From contig NZ_JABMLF010000001.1 in NCBI RefSeq assembly GCF_013205055.1, positions 1,054,001 to 1,118,000 on the forward strand: 64,000 bases of DNA, in the 5' to 3' direction. The notes under the pieces are model-generated. The model saw only the letters and a list, made by a program, of their open reading frames with translations. It made no database searches and was not told where the DNA came from. The DNA is from Rathayibacter sp. VKM Ac-2856 (GTDB taxonomy: Bacteria; Actinomycetota; Actinomycetes; Actinomycetales; Microbacteriaceae). The translations under genes were made by a program, and so were the position numbers. The stretch's first letter is position 1; every line of letters starts with the position of its first letter. This document shows, in pieces, positions 9,533-18,330 of this stretch.

Positions 9533-9966
9533 CGCGCCCGACCGGACAGCCGGCGCTTGGCGAACCGCGCCGTGTGGCCGATGGCGCCCGGCAGCCCGAG
9601 CTGCCGCACCCGGATCTGGAAGGTGCGGACCATGCGCAGCGGCTTGGTGACCCGCCAGGAGAGGGTCTGCTCGAAGCCGCTCGCGGTCACGCCGCCGACC
9701 TGGATCCGCTCGACCCACAGGTCGAAGGGGTCGTTCAGCAGGGCGTCGACCTGGCTGCGCAGGCGCCGGAGCTCGGTGGCCTCGTCGCCGGAGGACGCGT
9801 CGCGCGACGGGCCGCCACTCGAGGACTCGTCGGCCGAGACGAGGTCCTGCAGGCTCGGGTCGGCGGAGATCGGAGCCTCCTCGGCGGAGCCGCCGAGTTC
9901 GGGGACCGGGTCGCCGGCACTCTGGGCCACAGGCTCCAGGGGGACGTCGGATGGCTGCGTGGGCAT
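9529..9966 (-). CDS. small protein with acidic N-terminus and SWR-PLR linker motif, unknown function
   Basis: 145 residues from ATG 9966, first gene of a three-gene operon. The first 60 residues are low-complexity (Ser, Asp, Glu, Pro). A short heptad-like helix (about 65-80) follows, then LSWRVTKPLRMV and a basic tail. The S-W-R-x-T-x-P-L-R motif is common after coiled coils in multidomain glycosyltransferases and O-antigen methyltransferases, so this looks like a free-standing linker or scaffold module for the two downstream glycosyltransferases. An alternative is a fragment of a once larger enzyme. A GAGGTG ribosome site precedes the ATG, and TAGTCT at 10010-10015 on this strand may be its -10. 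Confidence 0.6.
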   Translation of the reverse strand: MPTQPSDVPLEPVAQSAGDPVPELGGSAEEAPISADPSLQDLVSADESSSGGPSRDASSGDEATELRRLRSQVDALLNDPFDLWVERIQVGGVTASGFEQTLSWRVTKPLRMVRTFQIRVRQLGLPGAIGHTARFAKRRLSGRAR

Positions 9967-10071
9967 GGCGAACACCTCGTTCGTGTCGTTCAGTCGGCGA
10001 GCGGAGACAAGACTACCGGCGATGCGGCCGCGGTCGACGCGCTCACCGGCCTCACCGCTCAGGTCGACACG

Positions 10072-10077
10072 TATAAT
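10072..10077 (+). promoter_or_regulatory. consensus -10 TATAAT of the polysaccharide ABC exporter operon
   Basis: An exact TATAAT in the 154-nt divergent gap between 9966 and 10121, giving a leader of about 37 nt. GGAG lies a few bases before the ATG at 10121. No clear -35 was found 16-18 nt upstream. The gap also serves the opposite operon. Confidence 0.55.
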
Positions 10078-10120
10078 GATGCGGTCCGTCGCACGGCGGA
10101 GGCCGAGACCTTGGAGTTCC

Positions 10121-11077
10121 ATGCCCATCAGTCCAGTCGATCGCGCACGCTCGATCGCCGACGAGCCCTTCCAACTCGCCGGCACGACCTCCGCGGTGGG
10201 CGGGGGTTCCGGCGGCTTCGTCGCCTCGCTCCTGGAGATCCTCCGGCACCGCGAGCTCCTGCGGCTCCTGGTCGGCCGCGAGCTGAAGTCCCGCTACAAG
10301 GACAGCAGCCTCGGCTTCGTCTGGAGCCTCGTCCGGCCGCTGATCATGCTGCTGATCTACTACGTGGCCATCGGCCAGATCCTCGGCGCCTCGCGCGGCG
10401 TGCCGAACTTCGCCATCTTCGTCTTCTCGGGGCTCACGCTCTGGGGGCTGTTCAGCGAGATCGTCACCGCCGGCACGACGTCGATCCTCGGCAACGGCGG
10501 GCTGATCAAGAAGGTCTACCTGCCGCGCGAGATCTTCCCCGTCGCCGCGATCGGGTCCGCGCTCTTCAACTTCGCGGTCCAGTTCGTCGTGCTGATGGTC
10601 GGCGCGGTGCTCACCGGCTCGCTGGTCTTCGGCCGGAATCTGCTCTACATCCTCCCGGCGCTCGGCATCACCCTCGTCTACGGACTGGCGTTCGCGCTCG
10701 CATTGTCGGCGCTGAACGTCTACCTCCGCGACGTGCAGTTCCTCGTCGAGGTCGGCCTGCAGATCTTCTTCTGGCTGTCGCCGATCGTCTACGCCTGGAA
10801 CTTCGTCGTGACCGCGACGACCGGCGCCGGACGCGGCTGGCTCGAGCAGCTCTACCTCTTCAACCCCATGTCCAACGCGATCCTCGCGTTCCAGCGGGCG
10901 ATCTGGGGCGACGGCTCCCGCGTCAGCGTCATCGAGGGCAACGAGATCGCCCCGCAGGTCTGGCCGCCCGACATGGCGCTCCGCCTCATCATCGTCTTCG
11001 CCGTCGGGGTGGTGTTCGTCTGGATCGGGCACCGGATCTTCCGGCGCCTCGAGGGCAACTTCGCCCAGGAGATCTGA
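10121..11077 (+). CDS. wzm: polysaccharide ABC transporter permease (Wzm-like)
   Basis: 318 residues; six hydrophobic segments in the ABC-2 permease arrangement, preceded by a 60-residue cytoplasmic N-terminus. The RELKSRYKDSSLGFVWSLVRP segment at the start of the membrane part is typical of polysaccharide and teichoic-acid exporters (Wzm/TagG). It forms the membrane channel that moves an undecaprenyl-linked glycan outward, together with the ATPase encoded two bases downstream. The ATG at 10121 fits a GGAG site and a TATAAT promoter; the very long open frame upstream is antisense to other genes. Confidence 0.9.
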   Translation: MPISPVDRARSIADEPFQLAGTTSAVGGGSGGFVASLLEILRHRELLRLLVGRELKSRYKDSSLGFVWSLVRPLIMLLIYYVAIGQILGASRGVPNFAIFVFSGLTLWGLFSEIVTAGTTSILGNGGLIKKVYLPREIFPVAAIGSALFNFAVQFVVLMVGAVLTGSLVFGRNLLYILPALGITLVYGLAFALALSALNVYLRDVQFLVEVGLQIFFWLSPIVYAWNFVVTATTGAGRGWLEQLYLFNPMSNAILAFQRAIWGDGSRVSVIEGNEIAPQVWPPDMALRLIIVFAVGVVFVWIGHRIFRRLEGNFAQEI

Positions 11078-11079
11078 TC

Positions 11080-12333
11080 GTGACCCTCACCAGCAAGGCG
11101 GAGTCGGCCTCGACCCCCTCCCCCAGCCCCACCGTCGTCCGCGTGCGCGGCGCGTCCAAGCGCTTCGTGATCCGCAAGGACAAGTCGTTCAAGGAGCGCA
11201 TCGTCAACTTCGGCCGCGGGCGCAAGCACCGCGACGAGTTCTGGGCGCTGCGCGACGTCGACCTCGAGATCCCGCTCGGCTCCACCGTCGGGCTGATCGG
11301 CGCCAACGGCTCCGGCAAGAGCACCCTGCTGAAGCTGATCGGCGGGATCGTCCAGCCGACCACGGGCACCGTCGAGCGCCGCGGGCGCCTGGCCGCCCTG
11401 CTCGAGCTCGGCGCGGGCTTCCACCCCGACCTCACCGGGCGCGAGAACGTGTACCTTAACGGCGCGATCCTCGGGCTGTCCCGGGCGGAGCTCGACGGCA
11501 AGTTCGACGCGATCGTCGAGTTCTCGGAGATCGCCGAGTTCATCGACACCCAGGTGAAGTTCTACTCGTCGGGCATGTACGTCCGGCTCGCCTTCGCGAT
11601 CGCCATCCACACCGACCCCGACCTCCTGCTGGTCGACGAGGTGCTGGCCGTCGGCGACGAGCCGTTCCAGCGCAAGTGCATGGACCGCATCCGCGCGTTC
11701 CAGCGCGCCGGCAAGACGATCGTCCTGGTCACCCACTCCCTCGAGCAGGTCGGCGAGCTCTGCGACCGCACCATCGTGCTCGAGAAGGGCAACGTCGTCT
11801 TCGACGGCGAGACGTCGGAGGGCCTGCAGGTGCTCCGCGAGAGCTTCGAGGACCGCCGTCAGGCCCGCCAGGAGCGCGAGGCGGCGGCCGCGGGCGCCGA
11901 GGACGAGCCCGCTCCGACCCTCATCGACATCCTCGGCTGCCAGCTGCGCGGCGGCTCGGTCGAGCACGGCGGCATCGTCGTCCGCAGCGGCGAGTCGCTC
12001 GAGTTCGACGTCACGGTGCGCACCAGCCGCCCGGTCGACGACTGGAACATCGGCATGGGCATCGACACCCCGCTCGGCCAGCGCGTCTTCGGCACCAACA
12101 CCGAGCGCATCGGCACCCCGCTCTCGAGCGTCGACGGCGAGATGACCGTCACGTTCACCCTCCCCGACCTGCACCTCGGCGGCGGCAACTACGCCGTGCA
12201 CGCCTCGGCCGGCACGTTCTCGCAGGGTGAGACCACGCGGACCCCGGTCGCGGCGACCTTCACGGTCGAGCGCTCCTCCGTGCACGACGGCGTCGTCGAC
12301 ATCGACTCCGAAGTCCGCGTCAGCCGGCCGTGA
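11080..12333 (+). CDS. wzt: polysaccharide ABC transporter ATP-binding protein with Wzt C-terminal domain
   Basis: 417 residues, GTG start. The ATPase domain has Walker A GANGSGKST at 74-82, signature YSSGMYVRLAFA, Walker B LLLVDEVLAVGDE and the switch histidine in THS. A C-terminal beta-rich domain from about residue 275 (starting near IDILGCQLRGG) matches the Wzt carbohydrate-binding domain, which recognises the modified end of the exported chain before transport. Export therefore probably requires a defined terminal modification. Translation is closely coupled to the permease, and the next glycosyltransferase starts within its stop codon. Confidence 0.9.
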   Translation: MTLTSKAESASTPSPSPTVVRVRGASKRFVIRKDKSFKERIVNFGRGRKHRDEFWALRDVDLEIPLGSTVGLIGANGSGKSTLLKLIGGIVQPTTGTVERRGRLAALLELGAGFHPDLTGRENVYLNGAILGLSRAELDGKFDAIVEFSEIAEFIDTQVKFYSSGMYVRLAFAIAIHTDPDLLLVDEVLAVGDEPFQRKCMDRIRAFQRAGKTIVLVTHSLEQVGELCDRTIVLEKGNVVFDGETSEGLQVLRESFEDRRQARQEREAAAAGAEDEPAPTLIDILGCQLRGGSVEHGGIVVRSGESLEFDVTVRTSRPVDDWNIGMGIDTPLGQRVFGTNTERIGTPLSSVDGEMTVTFTLPDLHLGGGNYAVHASAGTFSQGETTRTPVAATFTVERSSVHDGVVDIDSEVRVSRP

Positions 12334-13457
12334 GCGCGGCGCGCGGCCGGCTCCTGGTCGACGCGACCGCACTCACCGCTCCGCGGCTGACCGGCGTGGG
12401 CCGGGTGCTGCTCGGGATCCTCCGCGCGCTCGACACGGACGAGGTCGCGGCGCGTGCCGAGGTGCTGCTCGTGGTGCCGGCCAGCGAGGCGCCCGCGCTG
12501 GAGCGCTTCGGCTTCCGCCGCCTCCGCATCCGGCCGGTGCGGCTCCCCCGCCGGCTGTGGAGTGCGCTCACCCGGCTCCCGGCGCCGGGGATCGACCTGC
12601 TCCTCGGGCGCGGCGGCTACTTCTTCCCGAACTTCCGCTCCTGGCCCCTCGCCCGCTCGCGCTCGCTCACCTTCGTGCACGACGTCTGCTTCGCGGTCCT
12701 GCCCGAGCTCGTCCCGCGGGAGCGCCGCGAGATGCTCGCACGCGAGGTCCCGCGCTGGCTCGGCCGCACCGACGTCGTGCTCACCGGGACCCCCTCGTCC
12801 GCACGGGAGATCACGACCTCGCTCGGGGTCGCCGCGAGCCGCGTGCGCGTGCTGCCGACCACCGTCGACGTCGAGCTCTTCCACCCCCGGAGCACCGCCG
12901 AGGTCGACCGGGTCCGCGCGGCGCAGTCGCTCGGCCGCTACCTCCTCTTCGTCGGCTCGATCGAGAAGCGGAAGAACCTCGCGACCCTCGTCGACGCCTA
13001 CGCCGCGGCCGAGCGGCCGGCCGGGCACACCCTGCTCCTGGTGGGCGGGGACGGCTGGGACAACGCCGACGTGCACACGGCCGTCGGGCGGGCCGTCGCC
13101 GCCGGCGCGGATGTGCGCTTCGCGTCCGGGTACGTGCCGGACGAGGACCTGCCCGCGCTCCTGACCGGCGCGGACGCGGTCGCGATGCCGTCCTGGCACG
13201 AGGGCTTCGGCCTGCCCGCCCTCGAGGCGGTCTGCTGCGGCAGTCCGGTGCTCGCGGCCGACATCCCGGGACTCCGCGACGCGCTCGCGGGCCGCGAGGA
13301 GGACGCCGTCTTCGTCGCTCCGGCCGACCGCGCCGGCTGGGTCGCCGCGATCGAGGACGCCCTCGCGGCACCGCGGCGGATCCCCGCGAGGGCGGTACCG
13401 GGCTGGGACCGCACGGCGCAGCTGCTGCTCGACCTGGCGCTCGACGGAACCGTCTGA
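12330..13457 (+). CDS. GT4-family glycosyltransferase
   Basis: 375 residues, GTG start overlapping the ATPase stop (GTGA), so the third gene of the exporter operon. N-terminal LLVDATALTAPRLTGVGRVL is the Gly-containing acceptor loop; VGSIEKRKNLATLVDAY and the donor motif HEGFGLPALEAVCCGSPV are GT4 hallmarks. It resembles mannosyl- and rhamnosyl-transferases that build exported chains. Coupling to wzm/wzt suggests it acts on the exported glycan. Three direct copies of GGATCAGCGC occur after its end, the last inside the convergent gtrA gene. Confidence 0.85.
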   Translation: MSAARGRLLVDATALTAPRLTGVGRVLLGILRALDTDEVAARAEVLLVVPASEAPALERFGFRRLRIRPVRLPRRLWSALTRLPAPGIDLLLGRGGYFFPNFRSWPLARSRSLTFVHDVCFAVLPELVPRERREMLAREVPRWLGRTDVVLTGTPSSAREITTSLGVAASRVRVLPTTVDVELFHPRSTAEVDRVRAAQSLGRYLLFVGSIEKRKNLATLVDAYAAAERPAGHTLLLVGGDGWDNADVHTAVGRAVAAGADVRFASGYVPDEDLPALLTGADAVAMPSWHEGFGLPALEAVCCGSPVLAADIPGLRDALAGREEDAVFVAPADRAGWVAAIEDALAAPRRIPARAVPGWDRTAQLLLDLALDGTV

Positions 13458-13513
13458 GCCGACCCGCACGGGCGGCGGATCAGCGCGGGCAGTGGATCAG
13501 CGCAGGCTCCGGA

Positions 13514-14083
13514 TCAGCGCAGGCGCGGGATCCGGCCGGTGTCCGCCGCGGCGGCCTGATCGTCCTCGAAGAGGGCGGCGGCGGCCTGCTCGGCCTCGCG
13601 GTTCGCGACCACACCGCCGCTGCGGTGGTGGCCGAACACCCAGAAGCGGTAGAGCACGAAGCGGAACGCCGTCGCGAGCAGGAGGCCGATCACGTTGGCC
13701 GAGATGTTGTCGGCGACGAGGTTGTCGAAGCCGAGGACGTAGTGCGAGATGTAGAGCGGCAGCAGGTTGACCAGCATGCCCGCGACGGCGACGACGCTGA
13801 ACTCGGCGAGCTCGAGCAGGTAGTTCGCCCGGCGGTGCTCGCGGAAGGTCCAGTAGCGGTTGCCGAACCAGGTGACGACGGTCGCGGCGGCCACCGCGAC
13901 GACCTTCGCGCCGATCGGGCCGGAGAGGAGGTGCTCGCCGCCGATCCCGCCGACGCGCAGCAGGTTGAAGACGGTGATGTCGACGACGAGGCCGAGGATC
14001 CCGACGACGCCGAACTTCAGCACGTACGAGATCATGCCGCTGTAGAGCGCCTTCGCGAGCGCGACGGGACCCCTCCTCGCCAT
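13514..14083 (-). CDS. GtrA-family membrane protein (copy 1)
   Basis: 189 residues with four hydrophobic segments. The pattern FGVVGILGLVVDITVFNLL in TM1, NRYWTFRE after TM2 and FRFVLYRFWVFGHH at the end is typical of GtrA, a small protein thought to flip polyprenyl-phosphate-linked sugars. It lies 4 nt downstream of a GtrB-like GT2 gene, the classical partner. The Ala/Asp-rich tail after TM4 is probably disordered. A second GtrA gene is at 22824-23348. Confidence 0.88.
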   Translation of the reverse strand: MARRGPVALAKALYSGMISYVLKFGVVGILGLVVDITVFNLLRVGGIGGEHLLSGPIGAKVVAVAAATVVTWFGNRYWTFREHRRANYLLELAEFSVVAVAGMLVNLLPLYISHYVLGFDNLVADNISANVIGLLLATAFRFVLYRFWVFGHHRSGGVVANREAEQAAAALFEDDQAAAADTGRIPRLR

Positions 14084-14087
14084 CGGG

Positions 14088-14813
14088 TCAGGCCCCCGCG
14101 GTCTGCGGCGGTCGGGTGCGGGAGCCCTCGCGGACGCGGATCTTGAGCAGGATCCAGAGCGCTTCGAAGCCGTCCTTGACGGTGATCTTCTTGCCCTCCT
14201 CGCGGGTGCGGGCCTTGTAGCTGATCCCGACCTCGTAGGGGCGGTAGCCGCGGGCCAGTAGCTTCGCGGTGACCTCCGCCTCCATCCCGAAGCCCTTCTC
14301 CTTGATCTGGAGCGAGCGGTAGAGGCTGAGCGGCATCAGCTTGAAGCAGGTCTCGACGTCGGAGACGTAGGCGTTGAACAGGATGTTCGTGATCAGGTTC
14401 ACGCCCTTGTTGCCGATGACGTACCAGTAGGAGAACGAGGTGTGGCTGCCGAAGGTGCGGCTGCCGTAGACCAGCTGCGCCTCACCGTCGAGGACGGGCT
14501 GCAGCAGCGACGGGATCTCGCTCGGGCGGTACTCCTCGTCGGCGTCGCAGATGATGACGTAGTCGCCGGTCGCCTCCTGGACGGCGCGGCTGATCGCCGC
14601 GCCCTTGCCCTGGTTCACCGGCTGGTGGAAGACGCGGATGCGGGGGTCCTCGAGCGCGTCGAGGATCTCCTTCGTGCGGTCGCGGCTGCCGTCGTTGACG
14701 ATGACGAACTCGATGTCGACGCCGTCCTGGAAGCGGACCGCGAGGACGCGGTCGACGGCCTTCTGCAGGGTCGCCTGCTCGTTGTAGACGGGCATGAGGA
14801 TGGAAAGCTTCAC
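14088..14813 (-). CDS. GT2 glycosyltransferase, polyprenyl-phosphate sugar synthase-like
   Basis: 241 residues, GTG start at 14813. The GT2 fold is clear: LMPVYNEQATLQKAV, FVIVNDGSRDRT, GKGAAISRA and the metal-binding CDADEEY (variant of DxD). No C-terminal membrane segments, so it is a soluble or peripheral enzyme like dolichyl-phosphate-mannose synthases and GtrB-type proteins. It should charge polyprenyl phosphate with a hexose on the inner face, for flipping by the GtrA encoded just downstream. Confidence 0.85.
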   Translation of the reverse strand: MKLSILMPVYNEQATLQKAVDRVLAVRFQDGVDIEFVIVNDGSRDRTKEILDALEDPRIRVFHQPVNQGKGAAISRAVQEATGDYVIICDADEEYRPSEIPSLLQPVLDGEAQLVYGSRTFGSHTSFSYWYVIGNKGVNLITNILFNAYVSDVETCFKLMPLSLYRSLQIKEKGFGMEAEVTAKLLARGYRPYEVGISYKARTREEGKKITVKDGFEALWILLKIRVREGSRTRPPQTAGA

Positions 14814-14924
14814 GGCGGGATTCTCTCTCGTACGACACTCGGCGCGCTCGGCGCTCGAGGGATGCGGGGGCCCGTCGTGCGAGGGGCTCGGTGCGGGGCG
14901 GCCCGGCGCTCGGCGGGCGCGGGG

Positions 14925-15872
<948 letters not shown>

Positions 15873-16023
15873 GGTCGAGGACCGCCTCCTCAGGGTGGGG
15901 AACGAAGGGGGAGAGCAGACCGGGAGCCCGGCGAAGCCAAATGAAAATACCATAGGGTTCCGGAGCGCCCCCTCCCCCCGCACCGTGCCCGCCCCGGTGC
16001 CCGATCGAAGGACGACCGCTCTG

Positions 16024-18270
16024 ATGACACCCGAGGACTCGTCCGACACGCCGACCGCACCGGACGGGCGGCCCGCCCCCGAGGAGCAGCCGGCCCCGGA
16101 CGAGCAGCCCGGATCGGACGAGCGGACGACGCCGGACGAGCAGCCCGACGCCGCCGAGCAGACGGCCCCGGACGAGCCGACGACGCCGGACGAGCAGCCC
16201 GAAGCCGCCGAGCAGACCGCCGCGGACGAGCCGACGACACCGGACGAGCAGCCCGAAGCCGCCGAGCAAACCGCCCCGGACGAGCTGACGACGCCGGACG
16301 AGCAGCCCGAACCCGCCGAGCAGACGGCCCCCGACGAGCAGCCCGAACCCGCCGAGCAGACGGCCCCCGACGAGCAGACGACACCGGTCGAGCAAGCGGC
16401 CCCGGCAGCGACCATCGCACCGGTCGGGAAGCCCGCCCCGGTCGAGCAGCCGGCACCCGCGAAGCGCCGGTCCCGTCGGCAGCGCGTCCTCGTCGACGCG
16501 GGACTGACGCTCGTCTCGGCGATCCTCGCCACCGTGCTCGGCATGCTCGCGCTCCGCGTCGGCGTCGATCAGCTGGGCCTGCGCTGGACCTTCGGCGGTG
16601 CCGACCAGGTCCTGCACTACACGATCTTCTCCAGCGCGCGCGACGTGCTGCCGTTCTTCCCGAACGACCGGCTCGGCTTCCCCGAGGCGCAGAACCTCTT
16701 CTTCGCCCCGCTGTTCGATCCCTGGTCGGCCGCGTTCGTCGCCCTCGTCGGCCCCTTCACGCCCGACGGCGTCTGGCTGTTCAACCTCTACAGCCTGGCC
16801 GGGTTCCCCGCCGCCGGCGCCACCGCGTACCTCTTCTACCGCGCCCTCCGCCTGCGGCGACCGACGTCGCTCGTCCTCGGCGTGCTGACCGCGATCCTCC
16901 CGTACCACTTCTTCCAGCTCGCGCTGGGGCACCCGTTCCTGGCCAACTACTGGTCCGTCCCGCTGATCGGCGTCCTGCTGCTCGTCATCGGCGGCGACGC
17001 CACCGACCCGCTGCGACGCTGGACCTCCGGGCTCGCGGGTCGGCGCCGCCACGTGCTCCGCGGTCTGCTCGTGCTGGTCCTGGCGGTCGCCGTCGCCTGG
17101 ACCCAGTCGTACTACTTCGTCTTCGGCGCGATCGTCCTCGGGGCGGCCTGGGCCGTCGCGGTGGTGACCGTGCTCGTGCGCCGGGCTCCGCTGCGGACCC
17201 TCGCCTGGCCGACCTTCGCACTCGGCGCCCTCGTCGTCCTGATCGCGGTGCAGCTGCTCGCCCTCTCGAACGACCAGGGCGACCGCTACGAGAAGTACTT
17301 CCAGGGCCGCTCGGCGCAGGAGTCGGAGATCTACGGCGGGAAGATCCAGAATCTGCTGCTGCCCGCTCCCTTCAGCGGGTTCGGCCCGCTGGCCGCGCTG
17401 GCCCGGGGGTACGAGAAGTCGAGCGAGGTGGTGCCGACGTCGGAGAACCCCGTCACGGCGGTCGTCGTCTCGGTCGCCTTCCTCGTCGTCCTCCTGATCG
17501 TCCTCGTGATCCTCTTCAGCGCCGGTCGCCCCGCGCTCGAGCGCCGGTCGCGCCTCGGCGAGCTCGTCGCCGACGCGCGCGTGGGCCTGCTCTCGCAGGC
17601 CTTCGTCGTCGGGCTGCTGTTCTTCGTGGTGGCGGGCCTCGGCGCCGTCCTGGCCTATGTCGTCAGCCCGGAGATCCGCGCCTGGTCGCGCTTCTCCATC
17701 GTCCTCAGCGTCCTCGCCCTCGGCATCGCGGGGCTCGCGATGGAGGCACTCGCCTCCCGGCTGCGGGTCCTCCTCCCGGTCCTCGCCGTCGTCGCGGTGG
17801 TGGGCCTCGTCGACCAGGTCGGCGGTGCCTCGACGGGCATCGACGTCGAGGCCACGAGCGACACCGCGCTCCGCTCCTTCGTCGACGAGAGCGAGGCGGT
17901 GCTCCCGTCCGACTGCGGTGTCGTCCAGCTCCCGCTCAAGGACTTCCCCGAGACCGGCGCCATCGGCGACATGGGCGACTACGACGAGGCGCTGCCCTAC
18001 GTCTACTCCTCGGACGAGGAGGGGCTGCGCTTCAGCTACGGCGCGGTCCGCGGGACCCTCTCGGCGGACGACTGGGACGACGCGACCACGACGCGGGCCT
18101 TCGAGCGCGAGTACGACGCCTCCGGTGCCTGCGCGGTCCTCGTCGACACGGCGGCCTACGTCGACGACCCCGACGGCTGGCGCGCCTTCGTCGACGCGGT
18201 CGCGGACCCGGACGCTCCGGCCGTCACCAGCACCGACCGGAACGAGCGCTGGCTGCTCTTCCGCTCGTGA
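16024..18270 (+). CDS. large GT-C-like membrane protein with acidic Pro-rich repeat N-terminus
   Basis: 748 residues. Residues 1-145 are Pro/Glu/Asp/Gln-rich with near-perfect repeats; a basic KRRSRRQR stretch then precedes TM1 (about 155-177), putting the acidic arm in the cytoplasm. About ten more membrane segments follow and a 200-residue extracytoplasmic C-terminal domain (CGVVQLPLKDFPETGAIG, MGDYDEALPY). The first outer loop carries GGADQVLHY with Asp194, the position of the catalytic aspartate in GT-C glycosyltransferases that use polyprenyl-phosphate sugars. The convergent gene at 18331-20175 is a paralogue. Enzymatic role is inferred from topology and neighbours only. The long reverse-strand open frame here is a shadow created by the repeats. 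Confidence 0.75.
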   Translation: MTPEDSSDTPTAPDGRPAPEEQPAPDEQPGSDERTTPDEQPDAAEQTAPDEPTTPDEQPEAAEQTAADEPTTPDEQPEAAEQTAPDELTTPDEQPEPAEQTAPDEQPEPAEQTAPDEQTTPVEQAAPAATIAPVGKPAPVEQPAPAKRRSRRQRVLVDAGLTLVSAILATVLGMLALRVGVDQLGLRWTFGGADQVLHYTIFSSARDVLPFFPNDRLGFPEAQNLFFAPLFDPWSAAFVALVGPFTPDGVWLFNLYSLAGFPAAGATAYLFYRALRLRRPTSLVLGVLTAILPYHFFQLALGHPFLANYWSVPLIGVLLLVIGGDATDPLRRWTSGLAGRRRHVLRGLLVLVLAVAVAWTQSYYFVFGAIVLGAAWAVAVVTVLVRRAPLRTLAWPTFALGALVVLIAVQLLALSNDQGDRYEKYFQGRSAQESEIYGGKIQNLLLPAPFSGFGPLAALARGYEKSSEVVPTSENPVTAVVVSVAFLVVLLIVLVILFSAGRPALERRSRLGELVADARVGLLSQAFVVGLLFFVVAGLGAVLAYVVSPEIRAWSRFSIVLSVLALGIAGLAMEALASRLRVLLPVLAVVAVVGLVDQVGGASTGIDVEATSDTALRSFVDESEAVLPSDCGVVQLPLKDFPETGAIGDMGDYDEALPYVYSSDEEGLRFSYGAVRGTLSADDWDDATTTRAFEREYDASGACAVLVDTAAYVDDPDGWRAFVDAVADPDAPAVTSTDRNERWLLFRS
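16126..16389 (+). repeat. in-gene tandem repeats encoding acidic Pro/Glu/Gln arm
   Basis: Within the preceding gene, residues about 35-122 consist of imperfect 18-residue (54-nt) units of the type TTPDEQPEAAEQTAPDEP, followed by shorter 12-residue (36-nt) units PDEQPEPAEQTA. All lengths are multiples of three, so copy-number changes would keep the frame. Confidence 0.85.
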
Positions 18271-18330
18271 CCGGCGCTGCGGCAGGACGACCGCGTCCAC
18301 CGGTCGGCAGCACTCGGCGGACGGCAGTGG

